Shown: piece after piece, positions 17,376-25,073 of the stretch | How the letters are laid out: every line of letters begins with the position of its first letter | Position numbering within the stretch: position 1 is the first letter of the stretch | Program-made: the position numbers and the translations under genes | Assembly (NCBI GenBank): GCA_937958675.1 | Contig: CALGND010000060.1 | Coordinates: 1-53,027, forward strand | Source of the DNA: an uncultured Granulosicoccaceae bacterium | GTDB lineage: Bacteria > Pseudomonadota > Gammaproteobacteria > Granulosicoccales > Granulosicoccaceae | Length of the DNA stretch: 53,027 nt | Reading direction: 5' to 3' | The notes under the pieces: generated by a model | Database searches by the model: none | What the model saw: only the letters and a program-made list of their open reading frames with translations | What the model was told of the DNA's origin: nothing

Positions 17376-18036
17376 GCAAAGTACTCTGCAGGAGTCGAAC
17401 TTCACCATGGTTAAGCAGTACCAATGGCTCGACGCTTGAAACAGTTAATGTTGTGTCTACTAAAGCGAACAATACGCAGCGTTGTTCACTGCACAAGTGA
17501 TCGTTCATAGTGGGTTCGTAGACACTGGCTTTCACATCAAAGCTTTCCAGCGTGTTGATTGGCTCAAGTGTTCGCAGGGCTCGTTCTTGATTGATGTGAA
17601 GTAACAGCATGGCATCGCTATTAATGAGAGTAGCGGCGTAATTAATTTCATCATTGCTTAATGGCAAATGCACTGAGCCGATAAGTTGTTCGCGCAGAAC
17701 TTGCTCGGAGTTAACATCAATAACGAGTAGACGGCTTTTTAATTGGGTGTAGTCGTATTGGTAAATTCTGGCAAGGCGAGCGCCATCGGCGTGCTTTTTC
17801 CAGTCAGCTTCAATTGATAGCGTTTGTAGTCCGAGCGGGTGTACGGCGCTTTGCTTCGCAATAGTTGCACGCAGTGTTGCATCAGAAGTTGGCCATGGGG
17901 TGGCAGCCGCTAGATTCGAGGCAACAGCATGTTCAGATTGCGAAAGCTCTCCAGCGATTGCCAGCAACGGTAGCTGAGAAAGCAGGATTAAGCCTGAAAA
18001 CAAACAGGCTGCTCGGTTATACTGTGGCGCTTGCAT
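17368..18036 (-). CDS. Small secreted protein resembling an N-terminal (N2) domain of copper amine oxidases
   Basis: 222 residues from the ATG at 18036, chosen because a good signal peptide begins there (RAACLFSGLILLSQLPLLAIAG); an in-frame extension to 18153 has no signal character. After the signal, HPLGLQTLSIEADW and ARIYQYDYTQLKSRLLVIDV are followed by HLPLSNDEINYAATLI and CSEQRCVLFALVDTT, ending VEPLVLLNHGEVRLL. This order (PL-x-x-x-E-x-x-x-A, then a strand with Asp, then a valine-rich strand) resembles the small alpha/beta N2/N3 domains before the catalytic domain of amine oxidases. The likeness is weak and is supported mainly by the two genes that follow, the first of which overlaps this one. 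It heads the operon, with a divergent gene 126 bases upstream. Confidence 0.5.
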   Translation of the reverse strand: MQAPQYNRAACLFSGLILLSQLPLLAIAGELSQSEHAVASNLAAATPWPTSDATLRATIAKQSAVHPLGLQTLSIEADWKKHADGARLARIYQYDYTQLKSRLLVIDVNSEQVLREQLIGSVHLPLSNDEINYAATLINSDAMLLLHINQERALRTLEPINTLESFDVKASVYEPTMNDHLCSEQRCVLFALVDTTLTVSSVEPLVLLNHGEVRLLQSTLRE

Positions 18037-18162
18037 TGGACTGCCTAAAACGTGATCTGTAACACTATAATGATTGTCAGACAGTTTAACCGTTAGGGGT
18101 TCCGCAAGTTCGTCAACAAACGCTAAATTCCCCCGTATCATCGCATAACTCATCGCACAATT

Positions 18163-18735
18163 ATGATTGCTTATTTTGGCTACGGCTCTTTGGTTAACCG
18201 GGACACGCGCCCTCCGCTCGAGGAGGCCTTCACGGCGCGCTTATCAGGCTGGGAAAGGCATTGGGCGCACCGAGTCTCAGACGATGGCGCAAATCGACAT
18301 TGCACCTCCCTAAGCGCCCGTCCAGCCTCAGACCCCACGACGGTCATTGACGGTGTGGTGGTGTTGATTGAGGAAAGCGAGCTACCCGCGTTGGATCAAC
18401 GCGAATCAGGCTATTCTCGGCGTAGCGTCCCAATCAGTGCTTTCAAACTAGAAGTAACGCTACCGGTGAAAGAGGTGGCCATTTATCAATCACTGCCAGA
18501 GAATTTCGCCGCAGCGAATAAGGATTTCCCCATATTGCAATCTTATATTGATTGTGTGATGGGTGGGTACGAGTGCTTGTTTGATGAAACCGGATTGACC
18601 GAATTTATGCGCACCACTAATGGCTGGAGTGGCCACACCCTGAATGATCGAGCCCAGCCACAATATCCTCGCGCCGTATCTTTGTCAGGTGAGCAAATCG
18701 CACGGTTTGATTTATTGCTAAAGCAATACCGCTAG
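18163..18735 (+). CDS. Gamma-glutamylcyclotransferase family protein
   Basis: 190 residues starting MIAYFGYGSLVNRDTRP, the YGSL-type substrate-binding loop of the GGCT/AIG2-like fold. VDGVVVLIEESELPALDQRESGYSRR contains the usual region with the catalytic Glu and the E-x-GY(S/x)R motif of bacterial members. Characterised relatives release 5-oxoproline from gamma-glutamyl peptides; many bacterial members are uncharacterised. The start is directly at the family motif. It is divergent from the amine-oxidase-like operon and followed by the DUF3581 gene. Confidence 0.85.
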   Translation: MIAYFGYGSLVNRDTRPPLEEAFTARLSGWERHWAHRVSDDGANRHCTSLSARPASDPTTVIDGVVVLIEESELPALDQRESGYSRRSVPISAFKLEVTLPVKEVAIYQSLPENFAAANKDFPILQSYIDCVMGGYECLFDETGLTEFMRTTNGWSGHTLNDRAQPQYPRAVSLSGEQIARFDLLLKQYR

Positions 18736-18775
18736 CAATCTCGCTGTATGGCTACTTTGGCGGTATAATTTAGTG

Positions 18776-19492
18776 ATGAAAATAGAAGACTACTACCAAC
18801 TGGACGGTGAACAGCTGCAGTTCACTGAATCACAAGCTAGCCAATTTGCTAAATCGATTGCCGGTGATTTCAATCCATTGCATGACGTCGGGGCGAAGCG
18901 ATTTTGCGTGCCGGGCGATCTGTTGTTTTCGGTGTTGTTAAATCGATACGGTGTGTTTAGTTCGATGCAGGTGAAGTTTGAAGGCATGTTGTCCGCCAAT
19001 ATGCCGGTGTTATTGCCCGAAACAATTGATAAAAAATTAGTGTTAAAAGATGCTGCCGATAAAGTCTATCTAGAAGTCACGACTGATGGCGATCGAGTGA
19101 CAGACCCACAAGCCATCGCAACCCTAACAAAAGAGTACGTGCAATTTTCAGGTAAAACCTTCCCAGATATATTAGTTGAACTCATGCGTAGCGAAGGCAT
19201 GATGATTAATCCTGCGAGGCCGTTGGTTATCTATACCGATATGGCGCTTGAACTAAGCACGACAAAATTACTTGCACCACAATTAACACTTGCGGATACA
19301 TCCTTGGCTGTAGAGGGCAAAAAGGGCAAGGCGACGTTGCAGTTTGATCTCTACGACAACAACACGCTGGTGGGTAAAGGTGAGAAGAACATGGTGCTAG
19401 GTGGTTTACGTGAATTTGATGAACAAACCATGGGCGGCATTGTTGAACAATACCAACAGTGGCAGCGAGAATACCGCGGAGTAAGCGCTTGA
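18776..19492 (+). CDS. DUF3581 family protein
   Basis: 238 residues. The whole protein matches what I know of DUF3581, a conserved gammaproteobacterial family of unknown role: a start with QASQFAKSIAGDFNPLHD, then RFCVPGDLLFSVLLNRYG and TKEYVQFSGKTFPDILV. The GDFNPLHD segment recalls hotdog-fold thioesterases/dehydratases (MaoC-like), hinting at acyl-CoA chemistry, but this is inference. It overlaps the next gene, an HSD10-like acyl-CoA dehydrogenase, by four bases, which supports that idea. TATAAT at 18764-18769 lies so close to the ATG that the transcript could be nearly leaderless; a GTG directly precedes the ATG (18773). No ribosome site is visible. Confidence 0.88.
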   Translation: MKIEDYYQLDGEQLQFTESQASQFAKSIAGDFNPLHDVGAKRFCVPGDLLFSVLLNRYGVFSSMQVKFEGMLSANMPVLLPETIDKKLVLKDAADKVYLEVTTDGDRVTDPQAIATLTKEYVQFSGKTFPDILVELMRSEGMMINPARPLVIYTDMALELSTTKLLAPQLTLADTSLAVEGKKGKATLQFDLYDNNTLVGKGEKNMVLGGLREFDEQTMGGIVEQYQQWQREYRGVSA

Positions 19493-20253
19493 ATTGCAAT
19501 CACGATACGACCGTATTGGTCACAGGTGGCGCGTCTGGTTTAGGCGCAGCGACGGCGGCGCACTTCTGCGAGCTAGGTTGCATGGTAATCGTCACCGATT
19601 TGCCTTCTGCAGAAGCAGCCGAACGTGTTGCAACAATGGGCGCCGAGTTTCTACCTGCTGATGTCAGTCAAAGTGATCAAGTGCAAGATTTGGTTGCCAC
19701 ATTAGTTAAGGTTAACTGTGTTCCGCGTGTGCTGGTCAATTGCGCGGGCATTGCACCAGCTAGCAGAACGGTCACTCGAGAAGGCCCACATGATGCCGCG
19801 GTGTTTGAAAAAACCATTGGGGTCAATCTTATCGGCTCGTTCTTAGTAGCGTCCAATATCGCTAACGCCATGACTAGCCTTGATCCATTGGAAGACAATG
19901 AACGCGGCGTAATAATTAATACCGCCTCGGTCGCAGCTTATGACGGGCAAATTGGTCAATGTGCCTATGCGGCATCCAAGGCTGCTATTGCGGGCATGAC
20001 ATTGCCGATGGCTCGAGACCTTGCTTCCTTGGGCATAAGGGTATGCACGATAGCACCAGGTATCTTTGCAACCCCGATGGTGACAGCCATGCCCGAGGAT
20101 GTACAGGACGCACTAGCGGCCAATATACCGTTCCCGAAACGCCTAGGTAATCCGGATGAGTACGCAGCACTAGCTCAACATATTGCTGAAAACCGTATGC
20201 TCAATGGCGAAGTTATTCGCCTTGATGGTGCTATACGAATGGGGCCGAAGTAA
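19489..20253 (+). CDS. SDR family 3-hydroxyacyl-CoA dehydrogenase (HSD17B10-like)
   Basis: 254 residues from a TTG at 19489. That start is chosen because GGAG (19478-19481) stands 7 bases before it and TTGA overlaps the previous stop by four bases; a GTG at 19459 would lengthen the protein by ten residues inside the upstream gene. Motifs: TGGASGLG cofactor loop, VLVNCAG, the catalytic Ser in NTASVAAYDGQIGQ, and YAASK. The stretch IRVCTIAPGIFATPMV and the ending LNGEVIRLDGAIRM are characteristic of type 10 17-beta-HSD / short-chain 3-hydroxyacyl-CoA dehydrogenases, which oxidise 3-hydroxyacyl-CoA with NAD in beta-oxidation and isoleucine breakdown. Probably cotranslated with DUF3581. Confidence 0.9.
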   Translation: MNCNHDTTVLVTGGASGLGAATAAHFCELGCMVIVTDLPSAEAAERVATMGAEFLPADVSQSDQVQDLVATLVKVNCVPRVLVNCAGIAPASRTVTREGPHDAAVFEKTIGVNLIGSFLVASNIANAMTSLDPLEDNERGVIINTASVAAYDGQIGQCAYAASKAAIAGMTLPMARDLASLGIRVCTIAPGIFATPMVTAMPEDVQDALAANIPFPKRLGNPDEYAALAQHIAENRMLNGEVIRLDGAIRMGPK

Positions 20254-20328
20254 GCAATCCGTAGCAATTTACTGGTAGTCTATCCGCTGCACAGGATGTG
20301 CTTAACACTTTAACTTCAAGGCTCAATT

Positions 20329-22155
20329 ATGAAACACACGGACGCGTTAGATATCCTACAAACCATTTACGGTTACCCCAATTTTCGTGGCGCTCAAGCC
20401 GACATTATCGATACGATAATAGACGGTGGCGATGCACTGGCACTCATGCCAACCGGTGGTGGTAAGTCGATTTGCTATCAGATCCCATCCTTGGTTAGGC
20501 GTGGTACGGGTGTTGTGGTCTCGCCGCTAATCGCCCTAATGCAGGACCAAGTTGATGCGTTGCGCGCGCTTAATCTAAATGCTGCGTTTATCAACTCCAC
20601 ACTCAGCCGTGAAGAGATAGCTGACACAGAAGCCGCTTTGCTCGCAGGCGACATCGATCTGCTGTATGTAGCGCCCGAGCGATTGTTGATGCCAACCATG
20701 TTGTCCTTGCTTGATAGGGCCGAAATTGCTTTATTCGCAATAGACGAGGCCCATTGTGTATCCCAGTGGGGGCACGACTTCCGGCCGGAGTATATGGGTC
20801 TATCGTTGCTGCAAGATCGCTTTCCTGATATTCCACGTATTGCATTAACTGCTACAGCTGATCAACGTACTCGAGATGAAATCGTTAAAAACTTAGGTTT
20901 GCAAGGCGCTAAAAAATTCATAGCAGGCTTTGATCGCCCTAATATTTGTTACGCGCTCGCTGAAGCGAGAAACGTTAAAGATCAACTTTGGGAATTTTTG
21001 AAATCCCAACATACCGAAAGCGCCGGCATTGTATATTGCCAATCACGTAAAAAGGTTGAAGACATCGCCAAATGGTTGTGCGAACAAGGCCGTGACGCAG
21101 TACCTTATCATGCTGGAATGCCGGCACAAGATCGACAACGAAATCAAACCCATTTTTTACGTAACGATAGCGTGATAGTGGTAGCGACTATTGCTTTTGG
21201 TATGGGCATAGATAAGCCTGATGTTCGATTTGTTGCTCACCTTAATTTGCCAAAAAGTGTAGAGGCTTACTATCAAGAAACCGGTAGAGCTGGGCGTGAT
21301 GGTCAGCCCTCGGATGCGTGGCTAGTTTATGGTCTACAAGATGTGATCAATCTACGCAACATGATGGCTGAATCCAACGCTGATGAGCAACATAAACGGG
21401 TTGAGCATCATAAACTTGAATACATGTTGAGCTTGGCAGAGCAAGATATGTGTCGTCGCAGAGCGTTGTTAGAGTATTTTGATGATCCCAATGAAGTGGT
21501 TTGTGGTAATTGTGATAATTGCTTAATACCACCAGAAACATGGGATGCAACGGATGCTGCACGAAAGGCCTTGTCGTGCACCTATCGCACTGGTCAACGC
21601 TTTGGTGTTAATTATTTGGTCGATGTATTGTTAGGTAAATCCAACGATCGCATTATCAATAATGATCATCAATCACAATCTACGTTTGGTATTGGTAAGG
21701 AACTCAATGCCACTCAATGGCGTAGTTTGTTTCGGCAACTTATCGCTAAAGGTTTTTTAACGGTCGATGTAGGAGGGCATGGCTCAATAAGCCTAACAGA
21801 TTACGCTCGACCATTATTGCGTGGCGAGCAAACCTTAAAGGTGCGAGTTAGTTCAGCTCAATCAGCGTCCAGTTCACGCAGCGGTGGAGGTAGTAAAAGA
21901 AGATCAGCGCCTACAATCAAAGCAGCTGATCAACCATTGTGGGATGAGCTAAGAGCCTTGCGTAAAGAGTTGGCTGAAACAGCCGGCGTGCCTGCTTATG
22001 TGGTGTTTAGCGATAAGACTCTAGCTGAGATGGTGGACAAGCGTCCACTCAATGAATCAGAGATGTCTAAGGTATCGGGCGTAGGCCAGCACAAGTTGGA
22101 TCACTACGGGGATGCGTTTCTAGACGTGATGAAGCACTTTGCTACCGTCACGTAG
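20329..22155 (+). CDS. recQ: ATP-dependent DNA helicase RecQ
   Basis: 608 residues, the normal RecQ length. Helicase motifs: Walker A PTGGGKSICYQIP (K46), motif II AIDEAHCVSQWGHDFRPEY, motif VI YYQETGRAGRDGQ. The RecQ zinc-binding Cys residues lie in CRRRALLEYFDDP and CGNCDNC, followed by a winged-helix RQC domain (around 405-500) and a C-terminal HRDC domain (LWDELRALRKELAE to the end). It unwinds DNA 3' to 5' in recombination and fork repair. A Ser/Gly/Lys-rich linker (SASSSRSGGGSKRR) joins RQC and HRDC. It stands 75 bases after the SDR gene and is convergent with a small unknown gene. Confidence 0.97.
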   Translation: MKHTDALDILQTIYGYPNFRGAQADIIDTIIDGGDALALMPTGGGKSICYQIPSLVRRGTGVVVSPLIALMQDQVDALRALNLNAAFINSTLSREEIADTEAALLAGDIDLLYVAPERLLMPTMLSLLDRAEIALFAIDEAHCVSQWGHDFRPEYMGLSLLQDRFPDIPRIALTATADQRTRDEIVKNLGLQGAKKFIAGFDRPNICYALAEARNVKDQLWEFLKSQHTESAGIVYCQSRKKVEDIAKWLCEQGRDAVPYHAGMPAQDRQRNQTHFLRNDSVIVVATIAFGMGIDKPDVRFVAHLNLPKSVEAYYQETGRAGRDGQPSDAWLVYGLQDVINLRNMMAESNADEQHKRVEHHKLEYMLSLAEQDMCRRRALLEYFDDPNEVVCGNCDNCLIPPETWDATDAARKALSCTYRTGQRFGVNYLVDVLLGKSNDRIINNDHQSQSTFGIGKELNATQWRSLFRQLIAKGFLTVDVGGHGSISLTDYARPLLRGEQTLKVRVSSAQSASSSRSGGGSKRRSAPTIKAADQPLWDELRALRKELAETAGVPAYVVFSDKTLAEMVDKRPLNESEMSKVSGVGQHKLDHYGDAFLDVMKHFATVT

Positions 22156-22168
22156 TGGAGCAGATAGC

Positions 22169-22486
22169 TTAGTGTAAGTATTCTAGATTGTCGCGTTTGG
22201 AGTATCGCACTTCGCGATCGAGCAATTCACCCGATAGCGCATATTGTTCCCAACCAATTTGGCGGCGGTAGGGCGGATTACCGTCTTGATTGATCCACGC
22301 TCGGAACCGTGACACTAGCTTGTGATCGCTATCTCGTTCGTCATACCAAATGGTTTCGTACATGGTACTGCCTTTGCCAATTTTGTCGTGGCTTTGCAGC
22401 TTAAGCGTATGACCTGTTTTAAGATCGAAACGCTGTATGATTTCTGTTGGCTCTCGCATGGTGTTAGTCGTTGCTGAAACTAACAT
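22169..22486 (-). CDS. Hypothetical protein, 105 residues
   Basis: A small soluble protein I do not recognise. It is rich in charged and aromatic residues, with a tyrosine/tryptophan-containing middle (MYETIWYDERDSDHKLVSRFRAWI) and an ending with alternating polar and hydrophobic residues that suggests beta-strands, in the style of MORN or YD-like strands (GWEQYALSGELLDREVRYS). No signal peptide with this start; no start codon exists further upstream before an in-frame stop, and no ribosome site is evident. It lies between recQ (convergent, 13 bases) and the acyltransferase gene (same strand, 84 bases upstream). The compact intergenic spacing supports that it is real. Confidence 0.5.
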   Translation of the reverse strand: MLVSATTNTMREPTEIIQRFDLKTGHTLKLQSHDKIGKGSTMYETIWYDERDSDHKLVSRFRAWINQDGNPPYRRQIGWEQYALSGELLDREVRYSKRDNLEYLH

Positions 22487-22570
22487 CAGTTTAAGCCCAC
22501 TGCCGGATTCGATGCTTGAGCGTGGTCACAAAAAAGTAGCTTATTGTAGTGTGTTGATTCACCAATTAAC

Positions 22571-23578
22571 TCATATCTCTCTAGGTTTTGCTACACGGAA
22601 GATATTAAGACGCTCTTTACGCAGTAACCAGTTATCTACGGCGTAGTGAACAATAATACTGACAACGACGCAAAACACGATTGAAATGATGACAAATAAC
22701 AATGGCGCATGGCTGTTGCCTTCCAACATCGGTGGTAGCACTTTGCGCATCACCCCGAAGCTAAAGATATGGCTTAAATACAAGGCATAGGATGAATCGC
22801 CGAGCATCAGTAAAAACCGATTAGCACCTGTTTTTAGGTATACGCAACCTGTAACGACGAAAAATGCAGGAACACCGAATTCGAAAAAACGCGGCAAATT
22901 TAACTGCATAAAAATCACTATAAAGCCACCCACAATACACAGTAGTGCAGCCCACTGCGGCATGGTTTGTCCCTCCTTCCACATTTGAGCGAGTAACATG
23001 CCGAGAATAAACTCGAATACAATGCCGTCTCTATAAAACACGCCAATGGCTGAAGAGCTATCGATAAGATGTGAAAGCGCGAACACAAAGGTTATTGCAG
23101 CTCCGATAAACAATATTCGATACGCTGGCAACATTAATAGAGAGATTGCGAATAGCGCATAAAAATACATCTCGTAGTTTAATGACCATCCCGGTGCGAC
23201 GATGGGCCAAATCACTGCAGAATTAGCGATACTGTAATCGGGGATAAAAAATAGGCTAGTAATGAATGCCTGCCAATTAAACACGGAGGTTTTAAACAAT
23301 GATGGTGCTACAACTAGAATCGCAGCCATCACTAACGTGAAAAACCAATACAGCGGCACAACACGTTTTACCCGATTGATAAAAAAATCTTTTGGCGTAT
23401 CAGTAGGCTTGGATATGTACACCATGATGAAGCCTGAGATGATAAAGAAGATATCAACGCCGAAGCTTCCCCATTCTGGCAAGTGTGGGCGATAGGCATC
23501 TACCTGGATAACTGCGTGGCTGTAGACAACCGCTAGAGCCGCTACTGCGCGCAGATACTGTAGTGCATGCAATCTCAT
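22571..23578 (-). CDS. Membrane O-acyltransferase, acyltransferase 3 (OafA/YrhL) family
   Basis: 335 residues with about ten hydrophobic segments. The N-terminus LQYLRAVAALAVVYSHAVIQ carries the R-x10-H signature of acyltransferase 3 proteins, the His being essential for acyl transfer; FGVDIFFIISGFIMVYIS is the second family landmark. These inner-membrane enzymes O-acetylate polysaccharides, lipopolysaccharide or Nod-factor-like molecules. There is no fused SGNH domain, but the gene upstream (5 bases apart, same strand) encodes a secreted SASA-type esterase. The pair may adjust acetyl groups on one surface or extracellular glycan; that is inference. Confidence 0.9.
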   Translation of the reverse strand: MRLHALQYLRAVAALAVVYSHAVIQVDAYRPHLPEWGSFGVDIFFIISGFIMVYISKPTDTPKDFFINRVKRVVPLYWFFTLVMAAILVVAPSLFKTSVFNWQAFITSLFFIPDYSIANSAVIWPIVAPGWSLNYEMYFYALFAISLLMLPAYRILFIGAAITFVFALSHLIDSSSAIGVFYRDGIVFEFILGMLLAQMWKEGQTMPQWAALLCIVGGFIVIFMQLNLPRFFEFGVPAFFVVTGCVYLKTGANRFLLMLGDSSYALYLSHIFSFGVMRKVLPPMLEGNSHAPLLFVIISIVFCVVVSIIVHYAVDNWLLRKERLNIFRVAKPREI

Positions 23579-23583
23579 TTTCG

Positions 23584-24927
23584 TTAGAGGTCCGAGTTGC
23601 TAGCAGCGTCTAATAACGCTTGATAGTAGCGAGAGCCCATTTCCCGTAAGGCTTGAGGACCGAAATGGATACACGTGGTGTTACCGCAGGGGAATCCGTT
23701 TGCCGGCACAAGGTCGTCATGGTTGGAAAACCCAGCGTGTGGCACTTGCAGCGCTATGTTGCGATGAACTGCATCGATCACTAGTTTGTCAGCGCTAAAG
23801 ACAGAAAGATCATCACGGTCGTCCACACCTTTTGACATACTGCCCACAATAAAAGGGATGTTAGCATCGGAGCGGCGCAAATCTCCGCCACGTGCATCCG
23901 TTGTAATACGAAGTCTGAATTCTTGCGCTAGGCTTTCCATGTTCGCGCCATAAGAAACTGAACAGTTTTCGTTAGCATCGGACTCGCCTTGGTGCCATAG
24001 GATCCCACGCAGCACGCCACCGGTTTCGTTGATGGTCATATCAGTACGGGTTATCGCGCGCTCAAACATCCAGTTGTTACCCAGAGAATCGTCAGTAGTT
24101 GGCTGCGCGTTCCATTGGCCAATCGGGCCTCCTTCATTATCGCAAAACGCAGTGCCCGACCACGCTGCTGGCACCAGTATGATCTCAGCGGTAGTATTGG
24201 GAAGAGCTGCTTTTGCAAAGCTTAAGCCCAATCCGATGTAATCTAAATCTTTGCCGCTGGTGTTGGATTCATCTAATGGTATGTGCAGAGGGTCTTCGGC
24301 TTGCACAATGATAGGTGCGACCGCGTTTTTGGACTCTGATATGAAATCGTCAAACGTTGTAAAGATTTCAAATTGATCATTCTTGGATACGTTCAGTTGT
24401 TTGATTCTAGGGTTGGGTTCATCGGCGCCGCCTGGTAATGCCTGCTTTGTGCCGTCGCCACTGAACCCGATCATATTACTTTGCCCAACGAGCAAATAGA
24501 TATCAGGCGCGCTAGTGGGTACGGTTGGAATGGCGACTGTGAGTGTCGTACTCAGTGTGCCGTCACTAGCAATTATGTCAATAGATTTAGAGTGTGGCTG
24601 TATCGGCAAATCAGCAATGGCGAGGCTGATATTAAGCGTGGTGTTGTCGTTGTCTGGCGTTAAATCATTAGTATCAAAGTTGGCGCTTAGCAACTGATCC
24701 GTCGTTTCTACCGTTAAGGTTAAGGGTTCTGAGTGATCATCCGTTCTGGTAATGCTAACAGGCAGGTTAATGCCGGCGGGATTACCCTCCAGCAAAGCAT
24801 CCGTTGGTGCTGCAACGACTATCAAAAACGGTGCGTTGTTTGTTGATCCATTGCCACCGCAGCCTCCAAGCAGCAGTGTAAGCATTATAAGTAGCAACAG
24901 ATTCGAGTTGCTTTTAATACGTTTCAT
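23584..24927 (-). CDS. Lipoprotein with SASA-type carbohydrate esterase domain (paralogue 1)
   Basis: 447 residues. A lipoprotein signal (LLLLIMLTLLLGGC) predicts anchoring at Cys22. Residues about 45-145 form an Ig/Calx-beta-like module (PVSITRTDDHSEPLTLTVE). The rest is a sialate O-acetylesterase / SGNH hydrolase-like domain (SASA, PF03629 type): DIYLLVGQSNMIGFSGDG with the likely nucleophile Ser, GILWHQGESDANE, and CIHFGPQALREMG with the likely catalytic His. Such enzymes remove acetyl groups from sugars such as sialic acid or xylan. A related protein is encoded directly upstream, so this is a tandem duplication. It is 5 bases before the acyltransferase gene. Confidence 0.85.
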   Translation of the reverse strand: MKRIKSNSNLLLLIMLTLLLGGCGGNGSTNNAPFLIVVAAPTDALLEGNPAGINLPVSITRTDDHSEPLTLTVETTDQLLSANFDTNDLTPDNDNTTLNISLAIADLPIQPHSKSIDIIASDGTLSTTLTVAIPTVPTSAPDIYLLVGQSNMIGFSGDGTKQALPGGADEPNPRIKQLNVSKNDQFEIFTTFDDFISESKNAVAPIIVQAEDPLHIPLDESNTSGKDLDYIGLGLSFAKAALPNTTAEIILVPAAWSGTAFCDNEGGPIGQWNAQPTTDDSLGNNWMFERAITRTDMTINETGGVLRGILWHQGESDANENCSVSYGANMESLAQEFRLRITTDARGGDLRRSDANIPFIVGSMSKGVDDRDDLSVFSADKLVIDAVHRNIALQVPHAGFSNHDDLVPANGFPCGNTTCIHFGPQALREMGSRYYQALLDAASNSDL

Positions 24928-25073
24928 GAGTATCGCAGAGACGACCGTAAGGAATAGAATTATTTATCGGCCAAAGGGTCGATATAATTTGATTTGTCTC
25001 GCCTTGCGCCCGGTTATCGGGGAGCACTCAACAATTCTCGTGAGACAGACTTCACATATCGCTAAAGGATAGC

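Noticed and set aside
18066..18071. TATAAT in the divergent gap before the gamma-glutamylcyclotransferase gene
   Set aside because: No -35 box at the right distance and it lies about 90 bases from the start; not enough to call a promoter.
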